Below are positions 8,318 to 15,984 of a stretch of 64,000 nucleotides of DNA, piece by piece. The position numbers and the translations under genes are program-made. Each line of letters opens with the position of its first letter. Position 1 is the first letter of the stretch. Under the pieces are notes generated by a model. The model did not search any database and was not told the origin of the DNA. It saw nothing but the letters and a program-made list of their open reading frames with translations. The stretch is from an uncultured Alsobacter sp. (lineage in GTDB: Bacteria > Pseudomonadota > Alphaproteobacteria > Rhizobiales > Beijerinckiaceae), in contig NZ_CAMFHB010000010.1 in assembly GCF_945952055.1 (NCBI RefSeq), forward strand, positions 103,413 through 167,412, given 5' to 3'.

Positions 8318-9862
8318 GTGACCGTCGTCCTCGCCTGCGACCTGGGGGGCACGAGCTTTCGCGCCGCCCTCGTCGACGAGACCGGCGCGACGCTCGCCGA
8401 GGCCCGCATCCTCGGGCCGACGCTGATCGACCGGCTCGGCTGGTCGGAGGTCGACGCCGGGCACTGGTGGACCCTGCTGGTCGAGGCGGCGTCCCGGCTC
8501 GCGGCGGAGGACCCCGGAGCCTTCGGCCGGGTGAGCGCCATCGCCATCTGCGGGGTCACGCGCACGCAGGTCTTCCTCGGCCGTGACGGCCGGCCGCTGC
8601 GCAACGCGATGACCTGGAAGGACGTCCGGGCCGAGGACCTGCTCGCCAGCCTGGGTGCGGCGCTGCCGCCAACCCATCCGGAAACCGCGCAGGTCAATGC
8701 CTTCCACCCCGTGGCCCGGCTCGCCTGGCTGAAGCAGGAGGAGATGGCCGTCTTCGGCGACCTCGCCTGCGTGCTGGAGCCGAAGGACTACCTCAATTTC
8801 CGACTGACCGGCGTGCGCGCGGCCGACCCCGTGTCGGTCGCCAGGCTGCTGGCCGCCGCGCGGCCCGGTCCGTCCGGCGAGCCCGATCTCCTGACCGCCC
8901 TCGGTCTGCCGGCGGACGTGATCCCCCCGCTGCGGGAGCCCTGGCAGGTCGTCGGCCCGGTGCAACCTGGGCTTCCCGGGCCGCTCTCCGGCCTCGCGGG
9001 CGTGCCCGTCGCCTGCTCCTCCAACGACACCTGGGTCGGCGTCGTCGGGCTCGGCGCCATGCGGCCGGGCTTCTGCTACAACCTCTCCGGCACGACGGAG
9101 GTGCTCGGCGTCGTCGGCGAGGAGCCCCACCGCGCCGAGGGCCTGCTCACGGTGGACTGGCGCGGCCTGCACCAGATCGGCGGCCCCAGCCAGAACGGTG
9201 CGGACACGATCGCCTGGCTTGCCGGCCTGCTGCGGCCGGGCGGGGAGACGGGCGACGTCGGTCCGGTCGTGGCGGACCTGCTCGGCCCGCCGCGCCACCC
9301 CCAGCCCGTCCTGTTCCTGCCGTATCTGCAGGGCGAGCGCGTGCCCTACTGGAACCCGTCGCTGCGGGGGGCCTTTGTCGGGCTGAACCGGCAGCACGGC
9401 GCGCAGGACCTGCTTTGGGCGATGATGGAGGGCATCGCCTTCCTGAACCGGATCGTGCTGGAGCGCGCCGAGGCCGCCGCCGGAGCCCCGGTCCGCGAGA
9501 TCCGTTTCGGCGGCGGCGCGGCGTCGAACCCGGCGTGGCGGCAGGTCAAGGCCGACGTCTGCGGCCGGCCGGTGGTGGTCGGGGCGTCCGGCGAGCCCGG
9601 CATCCTGGGTGCCGCCGCCATCGCGCTCAGCGCGCTGGGGCACTTTTCCTCCCTGGGCGAGGCCCAGGAACGGCTCGTGCGCGTGGCCGCGCGCCATTCG
9701 CCATCGCCCGAGCGGAGCGTGGCCTACGACCGGCTGTTTGCCTTGTTCCGCCAAGCCGAGGATGCTCTTTCTCCCATCTCGGCCGGCCTCGTCGCCCTGT
9801 CGCGCGACACGGGCCCGCTCACCGGACACCCCGTCACACCCGCCAAGGATCGACCGTCATGA
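8318..9862 (+). CDS. FGGY-family carbohydrate kinase
   Basis: This 514-aa kinase of the FGGY family (xylulokinase-like) phosphorylates a ketose or polyol with ATP in the cytoplasm. Visible features are the first phosphate loop DLGGTSFRAALVD (residues 7-19), SSNDTWVG and NLSGTTEV in the middle. The C-terminal ATPase domain has GERVPYWNPSLRG and the adenine-binding FGGGAASNP near 395. The start is GTG, placed directly before the family N-terminus. It is the first gene of an operon that also encodes an SDR dehydrogenase, ABC sugar importer parts and a nucleoside hydrolase. The substrate cannot be read from the sequence; xylulose, ribulose or a related ketose are the candidates. Confidence 0.88.
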   Translation: MTVVLACDLGGTSFRAALVDETGATLAEARILGPTLIDRLGWSEVDAGHWWTLLVEAASRLAAEDPGAFGRVSAIAICGVTRTQVFLGRDGRPLRNAMTWKDVRAEDLLASLGAALPPTHPETAQVNAFHPVARLAWLKQEEMAVFGDLACVLEPKDYLNFRLTGVRAADPVSVARLLAAARPGPSGEPDLLTALGLPADVIPPLREPWQVVGPVQPGLPGPLSGLAGVPVACSSNDTWVGVVGLGAMRPGFCYNLSGTTEVLGVVGEEPHRAEGLLTVDWRGLHQIGGPSQNGADTIAWLAGLLRPGGETGDVGPVVADLLGPPRHPQPVLFLPYLQGERVPYWNPSLRGAFVGLNRQHGAQDLLWAMMEGIAFLNRIVLERAEAAAGAPVREIRFGGGAASNPAWRQVKADVCGRPVVVGASGEPGILGAAAIALSALGHFSSLGEAQERLVRVAARHSPSPERSVAYDRLFALFRQAEDALSPISAGLVALSRDTGPLTGHPVTPAKDRPS

Positions 9863-9894
9863 CGACCCTGTCCCGCGCCATCGAGGGTGCCTGA
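9859..9894 (+). other. 11-codon mini-ORF between kinase and SDR genes
   Basis: ATG at 9859 overlaps the kinase stop as ATGA and opens MTTLSRAIEGA followed by TGA at 9892-9894. The SDR ATG comes 2 nt later. The arrangement permits translational coupling through the peptide, or it is the residual start of a lost gene. Nothing shows that the peptide is functional. Confidence 0.3.
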
Positions 9895-9896
9895 CC

Positions 9897-10676
9897 ATGG
9901 ATGCGCCCGTCACGCTGGTCACCGGCGCGTCCGGAGGCATCGGGTCAGCGCTGTGCCACATGCTGGGCCGGGCCGGCCACCGGCTGGTCCTCACGGCGCT
10001 CGACCAGGAGGGCCTCGACCTGCTGGCCGCCGACCTCGAGGCTGGCGGCGTCCCCGTCGTGACGCTGGCCGGCGACGTCCGGGACGATGCCTTGCCGGCG
10101 CGCTGCGTCGCGCTGGCGGTGGAGCGCTTCGGGCGTCTCGACAACCTCGTCACCGGCGCGGGAGCCTCCCGGCCCTGCCCGATGGTGGAGATGGACGAGG
10201 ACGAGTGGGCGACGCTCGTCGACATCAACCTCTCCGCCGTGTTCCGTTTCTCCAAGGCCGTGGCGCGCCGGCTGATCGCACAGGGGCAGGGGGGTGCCGT
10301 GGTCCACATCTCGTCCATCGCACACGCCAATGGCGGCGCGAACCTCGCCTATGGCGCGGCCAAGGGCGGCGTCGTCACGCTGACCTCCGGCATGGCCCAG
10401 CAGCTCGGGCCGCATGGCATCCGCGTGAACGCGGTGGCGCCCGGCATCATCGACACGCCCATGGTGCGCCAGGGCTTCCGCGACAGCTTCAACGGGCTCG
10501 TCGCGAACGCCGGGCAGCGCACGCCGCTGGGGCGGCTCGGTCGGCCGGAGGACGTGGCGGGCGTCATCGCCTTCCTGCTGTCGTCGCAGGCGGCCTTCGT
10601 CACGGGCGCTCTGATCCCCATCACCGGCGGCATCGAGATCCTGTCGCCGCTCTCCGCCATCGCCAGGGGGGCCTGA
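9897..10676 (+). CDS. short-chain dehydrogenase/reductase (SDR), sugar or polyol oxidoreductase
   Basis: This is a classical 259-aa SDR using NAD(P). The Rossmann motif TGASGGIG starts at about residue 8. The catalytic Ser is in HISSIA, and the Tyr and Lys in AYGAAKGG give the YxxxK pair. The C-terminal PGIIDTPM and ITGGIE are normal for the family. The ATG at 9897 is placed 2 nt after a mini-ORF stop, and the longer ORF reading is the shadow of the kinase gene. The stop codon overlaps the permease start (TGATG). By context it probably oxidises or reduces the sugar or polyol handled by the neighbouring kinase and importer; the substrate is unknown. Confidence 0.88.
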   Translation: MDAPVTLVTGASGGIGSALCHMLGRAGHRLVLTALDQEGLDLLAADLEAGGVPVVTLAGDVRDDALPARCVALAVERFGRLDNLVTGAGASRPCPMVEMDEDEWATLVDINLSAVFRFSKAVARRLIAQGQGGAVVHISSIAHANGGANLAYGAAKGGVVTLTSGMAQQLGPHGIRVNAVAPGIIDTPMVRQGFRDSFNGLVANAGQRTPLGRLGRPEDVAGVIAFLLSSQAAFVTGALIPITGGIEILSPLSAIARGA

Positions 10677-11617
10677 TGCGCGAGCTGATCGGCCGCTACG
10701 GAACGGCGCTCGCGGGCTTCCTGCTCGTCGCCTTCTTCGTCGCCTTCGCCCCCAATTTCGCGACGCCGCTGAACATCGTGAACGTGCTGAAGGACACGAG
10801 CTTCCTGGCGATCCTGGCGCTCGGCTTCACGCTGGCCTTCACGGTGGCCGAGCTCGACCTCTCGGTGGCGGAGGTCGCCAGCCTGTCGGCCGTCGTCTGC
10901 GGCTGGCTCGTGCAGATCCAGTATCCGCCGGCGGTCGCCGTCGCCGCGGCGCTTGGCGTCGCCACCGTCTTCGGCGCGGCCAACGGCTTCGGGGTGACGC
11001 GCCTGCGCATTCCCTCGCTGATCATGACGCTGGGCACGGCGGCCATCGCCAAGGGCTGCGCCTTCATGATCACGCAGGGCGTCGCGTTCGTCGGCCGCTG
11101 GCCCACCGGCTTCACCGGGCTTGCCCGGGGCAACACGCTGGGCCTGCCCAACCTCGTGTTGTGGATGGCCGGGGTCACGCTGTTTGCCTATGTCCTCGTC
11201 AAGTGGACGCGTACGGGCGCGCACATGGTGGCGACCGGCGAGGCCGACGAGGCGGCGCGCCTGGCCGGCATCGCCACCGGTCGCATGAAGCGCATCGGCC
11301 TGCTGCTGGCGGGCGTGTGCGCCGGCATCATGGCGGTGCTGCTGGCCGCCAATCTCTCGTCCGCGGCCCCCAACATGGCCGGCGACTACCTGCTCTACGC
11401 CATCGCCGCGGTGCTGCTCGGCATGACCATGTTCGAGCCGGGCAAGCCCAACGTGTGGGGCACGGTCTACGCCGCCTTCGTGCTCAAGGTGCTCGGCAAC
11501 GGGCTCGTGCTACTCGGCGCGCCCTATTACGTGCAGGATATCGTTCTTGGCGTCATCATCATCGGCTCGGTCGCCTTTTCGGCCAGCGCGATGAAGAAGG
11601 CGGCGTTCAAGGTGTGA
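10676..11617 (+). CDS. ABC sugar transporter permease (RbsC/BPD_transp_2 family)
   Basis: This 313-aa integral membrane protein is the permease of a simple-sugar importer. It has about eight to ten hydrophobic segments from residue 12 onward. The characteristic early segment ALGFTLAFTVAELDLSVAEV corresponds to the family's conserved LxxG(F)DLSVG region, and the late LLGMTMFEPGKPNVWGT is the usual RbsC C-terminal loop. The start is fixed by the one-base overlap with the SDR stop (TGATG). It should work with the adjacent binding protein and the single-domain ATPase. The sequence alone does not separate ribose, xylose, fructose or nucleoside specificity. Confidence 0.88.
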   Translation: MRELIGRYGTALAGFLLVAFFVAFAPNFATPLNIVNVLKDTSFLAILALGFTLAFTVAELDLSVAEVASLSAVVCGWLVQIQYPPAVAVAAALGVATVFGAANGFGVTRLRIPSLIMTLGTAAIAKGCAFMITQGVAFVGRWPTGFTGLARGNTLGLPNLVLWMAGVTLFAYVLVKWTRTGAHMVATGEADEAARLAGIATGRMKRIGLLLAGVCAGIMAVLLAANLSSAAPNMAGDYLLYAIAAVLLGMTMFEPGKPNVWGTVYAAFVLKVLGNGLVLLGAPYYVQDIVLGVIIIGSVAFSASAMKKAAFKV

Positions 11618-11654
11618 TCGAACGACACATCATCATCGGGGAAGGGGAATTGGC

Positions 11655-12596
11655 ATGACACTGTTCAAGACTGTCGCGGCGGCGGCGTTCGCCCTCGGCG
11701 CGTCGATCTCGACGTCGCAGGCGTTCGAGCTCGGCATCATCGGCTTCCAGTTCTCGTCGGAGACGCATGCCCGCGTCGCCAACGCCGCCGCCGAGGCGGC
11801 CAAGGCCAAGGGCTGGGGCGTGACGCTGCTGAACTCGGAAGGCTCGCTGCCCAAGCATGCCGAGCAGTTCGAGGCGCTGATCACCAAGAAGGTGGACGCC
11901 ATCATCATCGCCATGGGCAAGCCCGTGGAAGCCGACGCCCAGTTCAAGGCCGCCAAGGACAAGGGCATCCCGGTCATCACCGTGCAGTCCGGCGCCAGCC
12001 AGCATGCGCTCTTCGACATCCAGACCAACGAGTACACGGTCGGGGCGGACGCCGCGCTCTACCTGCTCGGCCAGCTCGGCTACCAGGGCAACATCGTCAC
12101 CGCCCGCTTCGACCTCAACGCCGCCTCGCGCATTCGCGGCAAGATCCTCGACGTCGTGCTGTCCGAGAACCAGGCGGTGAAGGAGCTGGGGAAGTTCTCC
12201 ATGGCCCGCACCCAGAGCTGGCGCGATGACGTGCGCGCCGGCATGCAGGCGCTGCTCCTGCAGAACCAGGGCAAGATCAACGGCATCTGGGCGTCCTTCG
12301 ACGGTCAGGCCTACATCATCGACGACCTGCTGCAGGCCCAGGGCGTCAAGAAGGGCCAGATCCCGCTGATCTCGGTCGATGGCGGCAAGGAAAGCTACGA
12401 GCGCATCGCCGACCCGAACTCGACCTTCCTCGCCACGGTCGCGATCCCGTTCGAGGCCATGGGCAAGCAGGCGGTCGACGCCGTGCAGACGATCGTCGTC
12501 GAGAAAAAGTCCAAGGACACCGTGACGAGCGGGCCCTACCTGTTCGCCAAGGCGATCCTGGTGGACCGCACCAACGTCAAGGACTTCCTGAAGTAG
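11655..12596 (+). CDS. periplasmic sugar-binding protein of the ABC importer (Peripla_BP_4)
   Basis: This is a 313-aa exported substrate-binding protein. The first about 23 residues (KTVAAAAFALGASISTSQA) form a Sec signal peptide with cleavage after SQA. The mature protein follows the RbsB-like two-lobe pattern, with VDAIIIAMGKPVEAD and GIPVITVQSG in the first lobe, GIWASFDGQA in the second, and the hinge-proximal ISVDGG. An AGGGGAA ribosome-binding site precedes the ATG. A strong hairpin follows the gene, as is common where the binding protein must outnumber the membrane parts. The ligand is unknown. Confidence 0.9.
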   Translation: MTLFKTVAAAAFALGASISTSQAFELGIIGFQFSSETHARVANAAAEAAKAKGWGVTLLNSEGSLPKHAEQFEALITKKVDAIIIAMGKPVEADAQFKAAKDKGIPVITVQSGASQHALFDIQTNEYTVGADAALYLLGQLGYQGNIVTARFDLNAASRIRGKILDVVLSENQAVKELGKFSMARTQSWRDDVRAGMQALLLQNQGKINGIWASFDGQAYIIDDLLQAQGVKKGQIPLISVDGGKESYERIADPNSTFLATVAIPFEAMGKQAVDAVQTIVVEKKSKDTVTSGPYLFAKAILVDRTNVKDFLK

Positions 12597-12612
12597 GTCC
12601 AAGACGCCGAAG

Positions 12613-12632
12613 CGGGGGCCCCGCGGCCCCCG
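12613..12632 (+). terminator. GC-rich hairpin after the binding-protein gene
   Basis: CGGGGGCC-CCGC-GGCCCCCG is a perfect 8-bp stem with a 4-nt loop, 16 nt after the binding-protein stop and 39 nt before the ATPase gene. There is no T-tract, so partial termination or protection of the upstream mRNA from 3' exonucleases is more likely than full termination. Confidence 0.5.
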
Positions 12633-12671
12633 TGTCCCTTCTGCCTTCCCAGAACCACGGATCGCGCATCG

Positions 12672-13436
12672 ATGACCGGCAGTGCCCCGCTTCTCTCGCT
12701 TCGCGGCATCGGCAAGAGTTATGGCCCGGTCGTCGCCGTGCGGGAGGTCGATCTCGACATCCATCGGGGCGAGGTCGTCGCCATCTGCGGCGACAACGGC
12801 GCGGGCAAGTCCAGCCTGATCAAGGTGATCTCGGGCGCCGAGGAGCCGACGTCGGGCGAAATGAGCCTGAAGGGCGAGCGGGTCCGCTTCGCCTCGCCGC
12901 ACGACGCGCTGGAGAAGGGGGTGGCCACGATCTACCAGGACCTCGCCCTGGCGCCGCGCCTGTCGATCGCCCAGAACGTGTTCATGGGCTCGGAGCTCAC
13001 GCGGTCGGTCGTGCTGCCGTTCCTGCGGGTGCTCGACAAGAAGCGCATGGCGTCCGAGGCGCAGCGCTTCCTCTCCCAGCTCTCCGTGGCGATCACCGAC
13101 ATGGCGCGGCCGGTCGAGCGCCTCTCCGGCGGGCAGCGGCAGGCCGTCGCCATCTCCCGGGCGCTGCGCTGGAATGCCGAGATCATCATCATGGACGAGC
13201 CCACCGCGGCGCTCGGCGTGAAGGAGACGGCGCTCGTGCTCGATCTCGTTCGTCGGCTCAAGGCCGATGGCCGCACCATCATCCTCATCAGCCACAACAT
13301 GCGCGACGTGGTGGCGCTCGCCGACCGCGTGGTGATCATGGGGGCCGGGCGCAAGTTCGTCGACCGGCCGGTCGAGGGCCTCACGCCCGACGACCTCACC
13401 CACATGATCATGAGCGGCAATGCCCGGGCCGCGTGA
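12672..13436 (+). CDS. ABC transporter ATP-binding protein (single-domain, sugar type)
   Basis: This 254-aa ATPase energises the importer. Walker A is GDNGAGKS (about residues 40-47), the Q-loop region is IYQDLAL, the signature is LSGGQRQ, Walker B is IIIMDEPTAALG and the H-loop is ISHN. RbsA and XylG carry two such domains. This protein has one, as in FrcA-type rhizobial transporters, so it probably acts as a homodimer. It lies between the binding protein and the nucleoside hydrolase in the same operon. Confidence 0.9.
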   Translation: MTGSAPLLSLRGIGKSYGPVVAVREVDLDIHRGEVVAICGDNGAGKSSLIKVISGAEEPTSGEMSLKGERVRFASPHDALEKGVATIYQDLALAPRLSIAQNVFMGSELTRSVVLPFLRVLDKKRMASEAQRFLSQLSVAITDMARPVERLSGGQRQAVAISRALRWNAEIIIMDEPTAALGVKETALVLDLVRRLKADGRTIILISHNMRDVVALADRVVIMGAGRKFVDRPVEGLTPDDLTHMIMSGNARAA

Positions 13437-13440
13437 CCCC

Positions 13441-14382
13441 ATGTCCGTCCCGAACCCGCGCTCCATCATCATCGACACCGATCCCGGCCAGGACGACGCG
13501 GTGGCGATCCTGCTCGCGCTCAGCGTCCGCGAGGCCTTGCGCGTCGAGGCCATCACGGCGGTGGCCGGCAACGTGCCGGTCGCGCAGACCACGGCCAACG
13601 TGGTGCGCATCTGCGATCTCGCCGGCGACACCACCGTGCCGGTGCATCGTGGTGCCGAGACGCCGTTGCTGGTGCCGCTGCACACCGCCGAGTTCGTGTG
13701 CGGGCCGGACGGGCTGGCCGGCGGCGACTTCGCGGCGCCCTCGCGCGAGCCGACGCCCGGAAACGCGGTGGAGGCGATCGTCTCGATCCTGCGCGCCGCG
13801 CCCGACGGGGGCGTGACGGTCTGCGCGCTGGGGCCGCTCACCAATATCGCGCTCGCCATCCGCCTGGCGCCCGACATCCTGCCCAAGATCGCGTCCATCG
13901 TGTTCATGGGCGGCGCGATGAACCTCGGCAACATCACGCCGGCGGCGGAGTTCAACGTCTTCGCCGATCCCCACGCCGCGGCGATCGTCCTGGGCTGCGG
14001 CCGGCCGATGGTGATGATGGGCCTGCACATGACCCTGCAGGCGATCGCCACGCACGAGGCCATCGCGGCGTTCGCGGCCACGGGCACGGCCACCGCGCGC
14101 ACGATCAACGGCATGCTGACCCGCCCGCGCCCCGGGGGGCTGGGCTCCGTCGGCCATCCCATGCACGACCCTTGCGTCATCGCCTGGCTGCTCTGGCCGG
14201 ACCTGTTCGGCGGGCGGGATTGCCACGTGCAGGTGGAGACGAGCGAGGGTCCGCTGCGCGGGCGCACCACGATCGACTGGCACGGGCGCCTGCGGCTGCC
14301 GGCCAACGTCCACGTGGTCGACACCGTCGATGCCCCCACGCTCTTCGATCGTATCTTCGCGCGGCTCGCCGCGCTGCCCTGA
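13441..14382 (+). CDS. inosine-uridine preferring nucleoside hydrolase family protein
   Basis: The enzyme family cleaves the N-glycosidic bond of ribonucleosides to a free base and ribose. The 313-aa protein has the calcium-binding motif DTDPGQDDAVA at residues about 11-21, ALGPLTNIALA near 125, FNVFADPHAA near 170, and the active-site His region HPMHDPCVIAWLL near 240. ATG is placed 4 nt after the ATPase stop. Its presence in a sugar-import operon suggests that the imported compound is a nucleoside or that ribosides are one input. Exact substrate preference cannot be read from the sequence. Confidence 0.9.
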   Translation: MSVPNPRSIIIDTDPGQDDAVAILLALSVREALRVEAITAVAGNVPVAQTTANVVRICDLAGDTTVPVHRGAETPLLVPLHTAEFVCGPDGLAGGDFAAPSREPTPGNAVEAIVSILRAAPDGGVTVCALGPLTNIALAIRLAPDILPKIASIVFMGGAMNLGNITPAAEFNVFADPHAAAIVLGCGRPMVMMGLHMTLQAIATHEAIAAFAATGTATARTINGMLTRPRPGGLGSVGHPMHDPCVIAWLLWPDLFGGRDCHVQVETSEGPLRGRTTIDWHGRLRLPANVHVVDTVDAPTLFDRIFARLAALP

Positions 14383-14403
14383 CCGTCCACAGCGAGATTG
14401 CCC

Positions 14404-14925
14404 ATGGCCCATGTCGTCGACGAGCTGCGCGAGGAGGCGGAGGCCGCCATCGCGGCGATGCGCGAGGCGGCGCTGCGCGCCCGCACGCTGCATGCGCGGG
14501 CCGAACTGATGCGCCACATGCTCACCACCGCCCGCAAGGTCATGGACAAGCCGCGGGGCGAGGCCGTGGAGTCGGTGGTGCGCGAATGGATGGCGGCCTG
14601 GCACCTCGACCGCGCCGCGTGGCCTCACGTGGCGCGCGACATGGAGCGGCTCACGCAGGCCTTCCTCGACTACGCGGCCACGCCGGCGCAGTCCGCCGAC
14701 GCCGCTTTGCGGAGCGCGATTGCCGGGCTGGACGAGGCGCTCGGCCGCGAAGGCACCTCCATCGCCGACCAGATGGCCTATCGCTCGCAGTGTGCCCATG
14801 GCTGGTGGGAGCTCGTCGCGCCGACGCCCGCCGACCTTCCCGGCCGCAAGGACCGCCCGATGATGCCCGCGCCCGAGCCCGGGCGCCCCTTCTGGGACGC
14901 CGGCTGCGCCGATTTTTGCCGGTGA
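14404..14925 (+). CDS. uncharacterised helical protein, last gene of the ABC/nucleoside-hydrolase operon
   Basis: I do not recognise this 173-aa protein. It has no signal peptide or membrane segment. The first about 125 residues are strongly helical (DELREEAEAAIAAMREAALRA and following), rich in Ala, Arg and Glu. The tail is Pro-rich and ends in FWDAGCADFCR with two Cys. ATG at 14404 is used; a TTG six bases upstream is an alternative. It follows the hydrolase by 21 nt on the same strand, with codon use like its neighbours, so it is probably co-transcribed. A small accessory or regulatory role is possible but unsupported. Confidence 0.6.
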   Translation: MAHVVDELREEAEAAIAAMREAALRARTLHARAELMRHMLTTARKVMDKPRGEAVESVVREWMAAWHLDRAAWPHVARDMERLTQAFLDYAATPAQSADAALRSAIAGLDEALGREGTSIADQMAYRSQCAHGWWELVAPTPADLPGRKDRPMMPAPEPGRPFWDAGCADFCR

Positions 14926-14948
14926 CCCTGGAGCGCCGGGTCCCGACC

Positions 14949-14963
14949 CCGGCTTTTGGCCGG
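14949..14963 (+). terminator. weak hairpin after the operon
   Basis: CCGGC-TTTTG-GCCGG forms a 5-bp stem 23 nt after the last operon gene. It lacks a T-tract after the stem, and the T-run is in the loop. It is listed as a possible operon end only. Confidence 0.25.
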
Positions 14964-15113
14964 TTCCCTCGCCTGAAGGGAGCCAAAGCGCCCTGAACGG
15001 CCGTGAAATCGCCTTCGACGTGCGGCCTCGTCTCCCGAGCGCGCCAACCACGGCCCTTGCATGAGCCTTGCATCGTCCGTACGTGAGGTGGGTGCGGCGT
15101 TGGAGGCGTGAGG

Positions 15114-15851
15114 ATGACCAAGCAGTCGGAGACGGAGGGCGCGCCGCTCGGGACGCCGCCCTTCATGCCGCCTCCCGACAAGCCCATCCGTACGGCCGGT
15201 GCGCGGCTGCGCGCCTATTTCCTGACCGGCGTCGTCGTTGCCGGGCCGCTGGCCATCACGGCGTCGGTGACCTGGTGGTTCATCAACTTCGTCGATGGCT
15301 GGGTGAAGCCGCTCATTCCGGCGCGCTACCTGCCCGAGACCTACCTGCAGACCTCGATCCCCGGGTTCGGGCTCATCGTCGCGCTGGTCGGCCTGACCAC
15401 GCTGGGGTTCCTGACCGCCAACCTCGTCGGGCGCTCGATGGTGGCCTTCGGGGAGAGCCTGCTGGGACGCACGCCGGTCATCCGCGGCCTGTACAAGAGC
15501 GTGAAGCAGATCTTCGAGACCGTGTTCTCGCAGTCCGGGACCTCGTTCCGCACCGTCGGCCTGGTCCAGTTTCCCGCCAAGGACATGTGGTCGATCGTGT
15601 TCATTTCCACGCCGCCCCAGGGGGACGTGGCCGAGAAGCTGCCCGGCCCGGACGAGCACGTGGCGGTGTTCCTGCCGTGCACGCCCAACCCCACGACGGG
15701 CTTCTTCTTCTACCTGCCGCGGCGCGAGGTGATCGAGCTCACCATCACCGTGGACGAGGGCGCCAAGCTCATCATGTCGGCCGGCCTGATCCAGCCCGAG
15801 GGCCAGAAGCGCCTGGCGGCGCTGGCGGCGGAAGCGCGCAAGGTGGCGTGA
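15114..15851 (+). CDS. DUF502 family membrane protein
   Basis: This 245-aa protein of the DUF502 family has no established biochemical role. Two membrane segments are clear, at about residues 34-58 (YFLTGVVVAGPLAITASV) and about 82-105 (GLIVALVGLTTLGFLTANLVG). A soluble domain with TPVIRGLYKSVKQIFET and FLPCTPNPTTGFFFYLP follows, as is typical of the family. GGAGG 7 nt upstream selects the ATG at 15114 over the GTG at 15108. The gene is convergent with recG, and the two are often neighbours in Rhizobiales. Confidence 0.85.
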   Translation: MTKQSETEGAPLGTPPFMPPPDKPIRTAGARLRAYFLTGVVVAGPLAITASVTWWFINFVDGWVKPLIPARYLPETYLQTSIPGFGLIVALVGLTTLGFLTANLVGRSMVAFGESLLGRTPVIRGLYKSVKQIFETVFSQSGTSFRTVGLVQFPAKDMWSIVFISTPPQGDVAEKLPGPDEHVAVFLPCTPNPTTGFFFYLPRREVIELTITVDEGAKLIMSAGLIQPEGQKRLAALAAEARKVA

Positions 15852-15873
15852 GCACCATTTTCGGTCCCACCGC

Positions 15874-15961
15874 CGTCACGGCCGGGCTTGGCCCGGCCAT
15901 CCACGACTTTGCCGGGGCCGCGCCGACGTCGTGGGTGCCCGGGCCAAGCCCGGGCAGGACG
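15874..15961. repeat. palindromic repeat copy A (between DUF502 gene and recG)
   Basis: The arm CGTCACGGCCGGGCTTGGCC, then CATCCACGACTTTG, faces GTCGTGGGTGCCCGGGCCAAG in inverted order. The whole unit can fold into a long hairpin. It lies between two convergent genes, 23 nt from each stop codon or less, so it may also serve as a bidirectional terminator. Confidence 0.85.
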
Positions 15962-15984
15962 TGTTCTGTTCGGTTTGGGCCCTC

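Noticed and set aside
10676-14382. Three genes of exactly 313 codons (permease, binding protein, nucleoside hydrolase) as a signal
   Set aside because: Lengths were recomputed from start and stop positions and are real, but the proteins are unrelated, so it is coincidence.
11607-14549. 980-aa minus-strand ORF across the ABC operon
   Set aside because: It is antisense to five genes with clear family motifs and has a composition typical of GC-rich shadows.
15874-15961. Insertion sequence or transposon end
   Set aside because: No transposase ORF or target-site duplication near any copy; structure fits REP/BIME-like repeats better.
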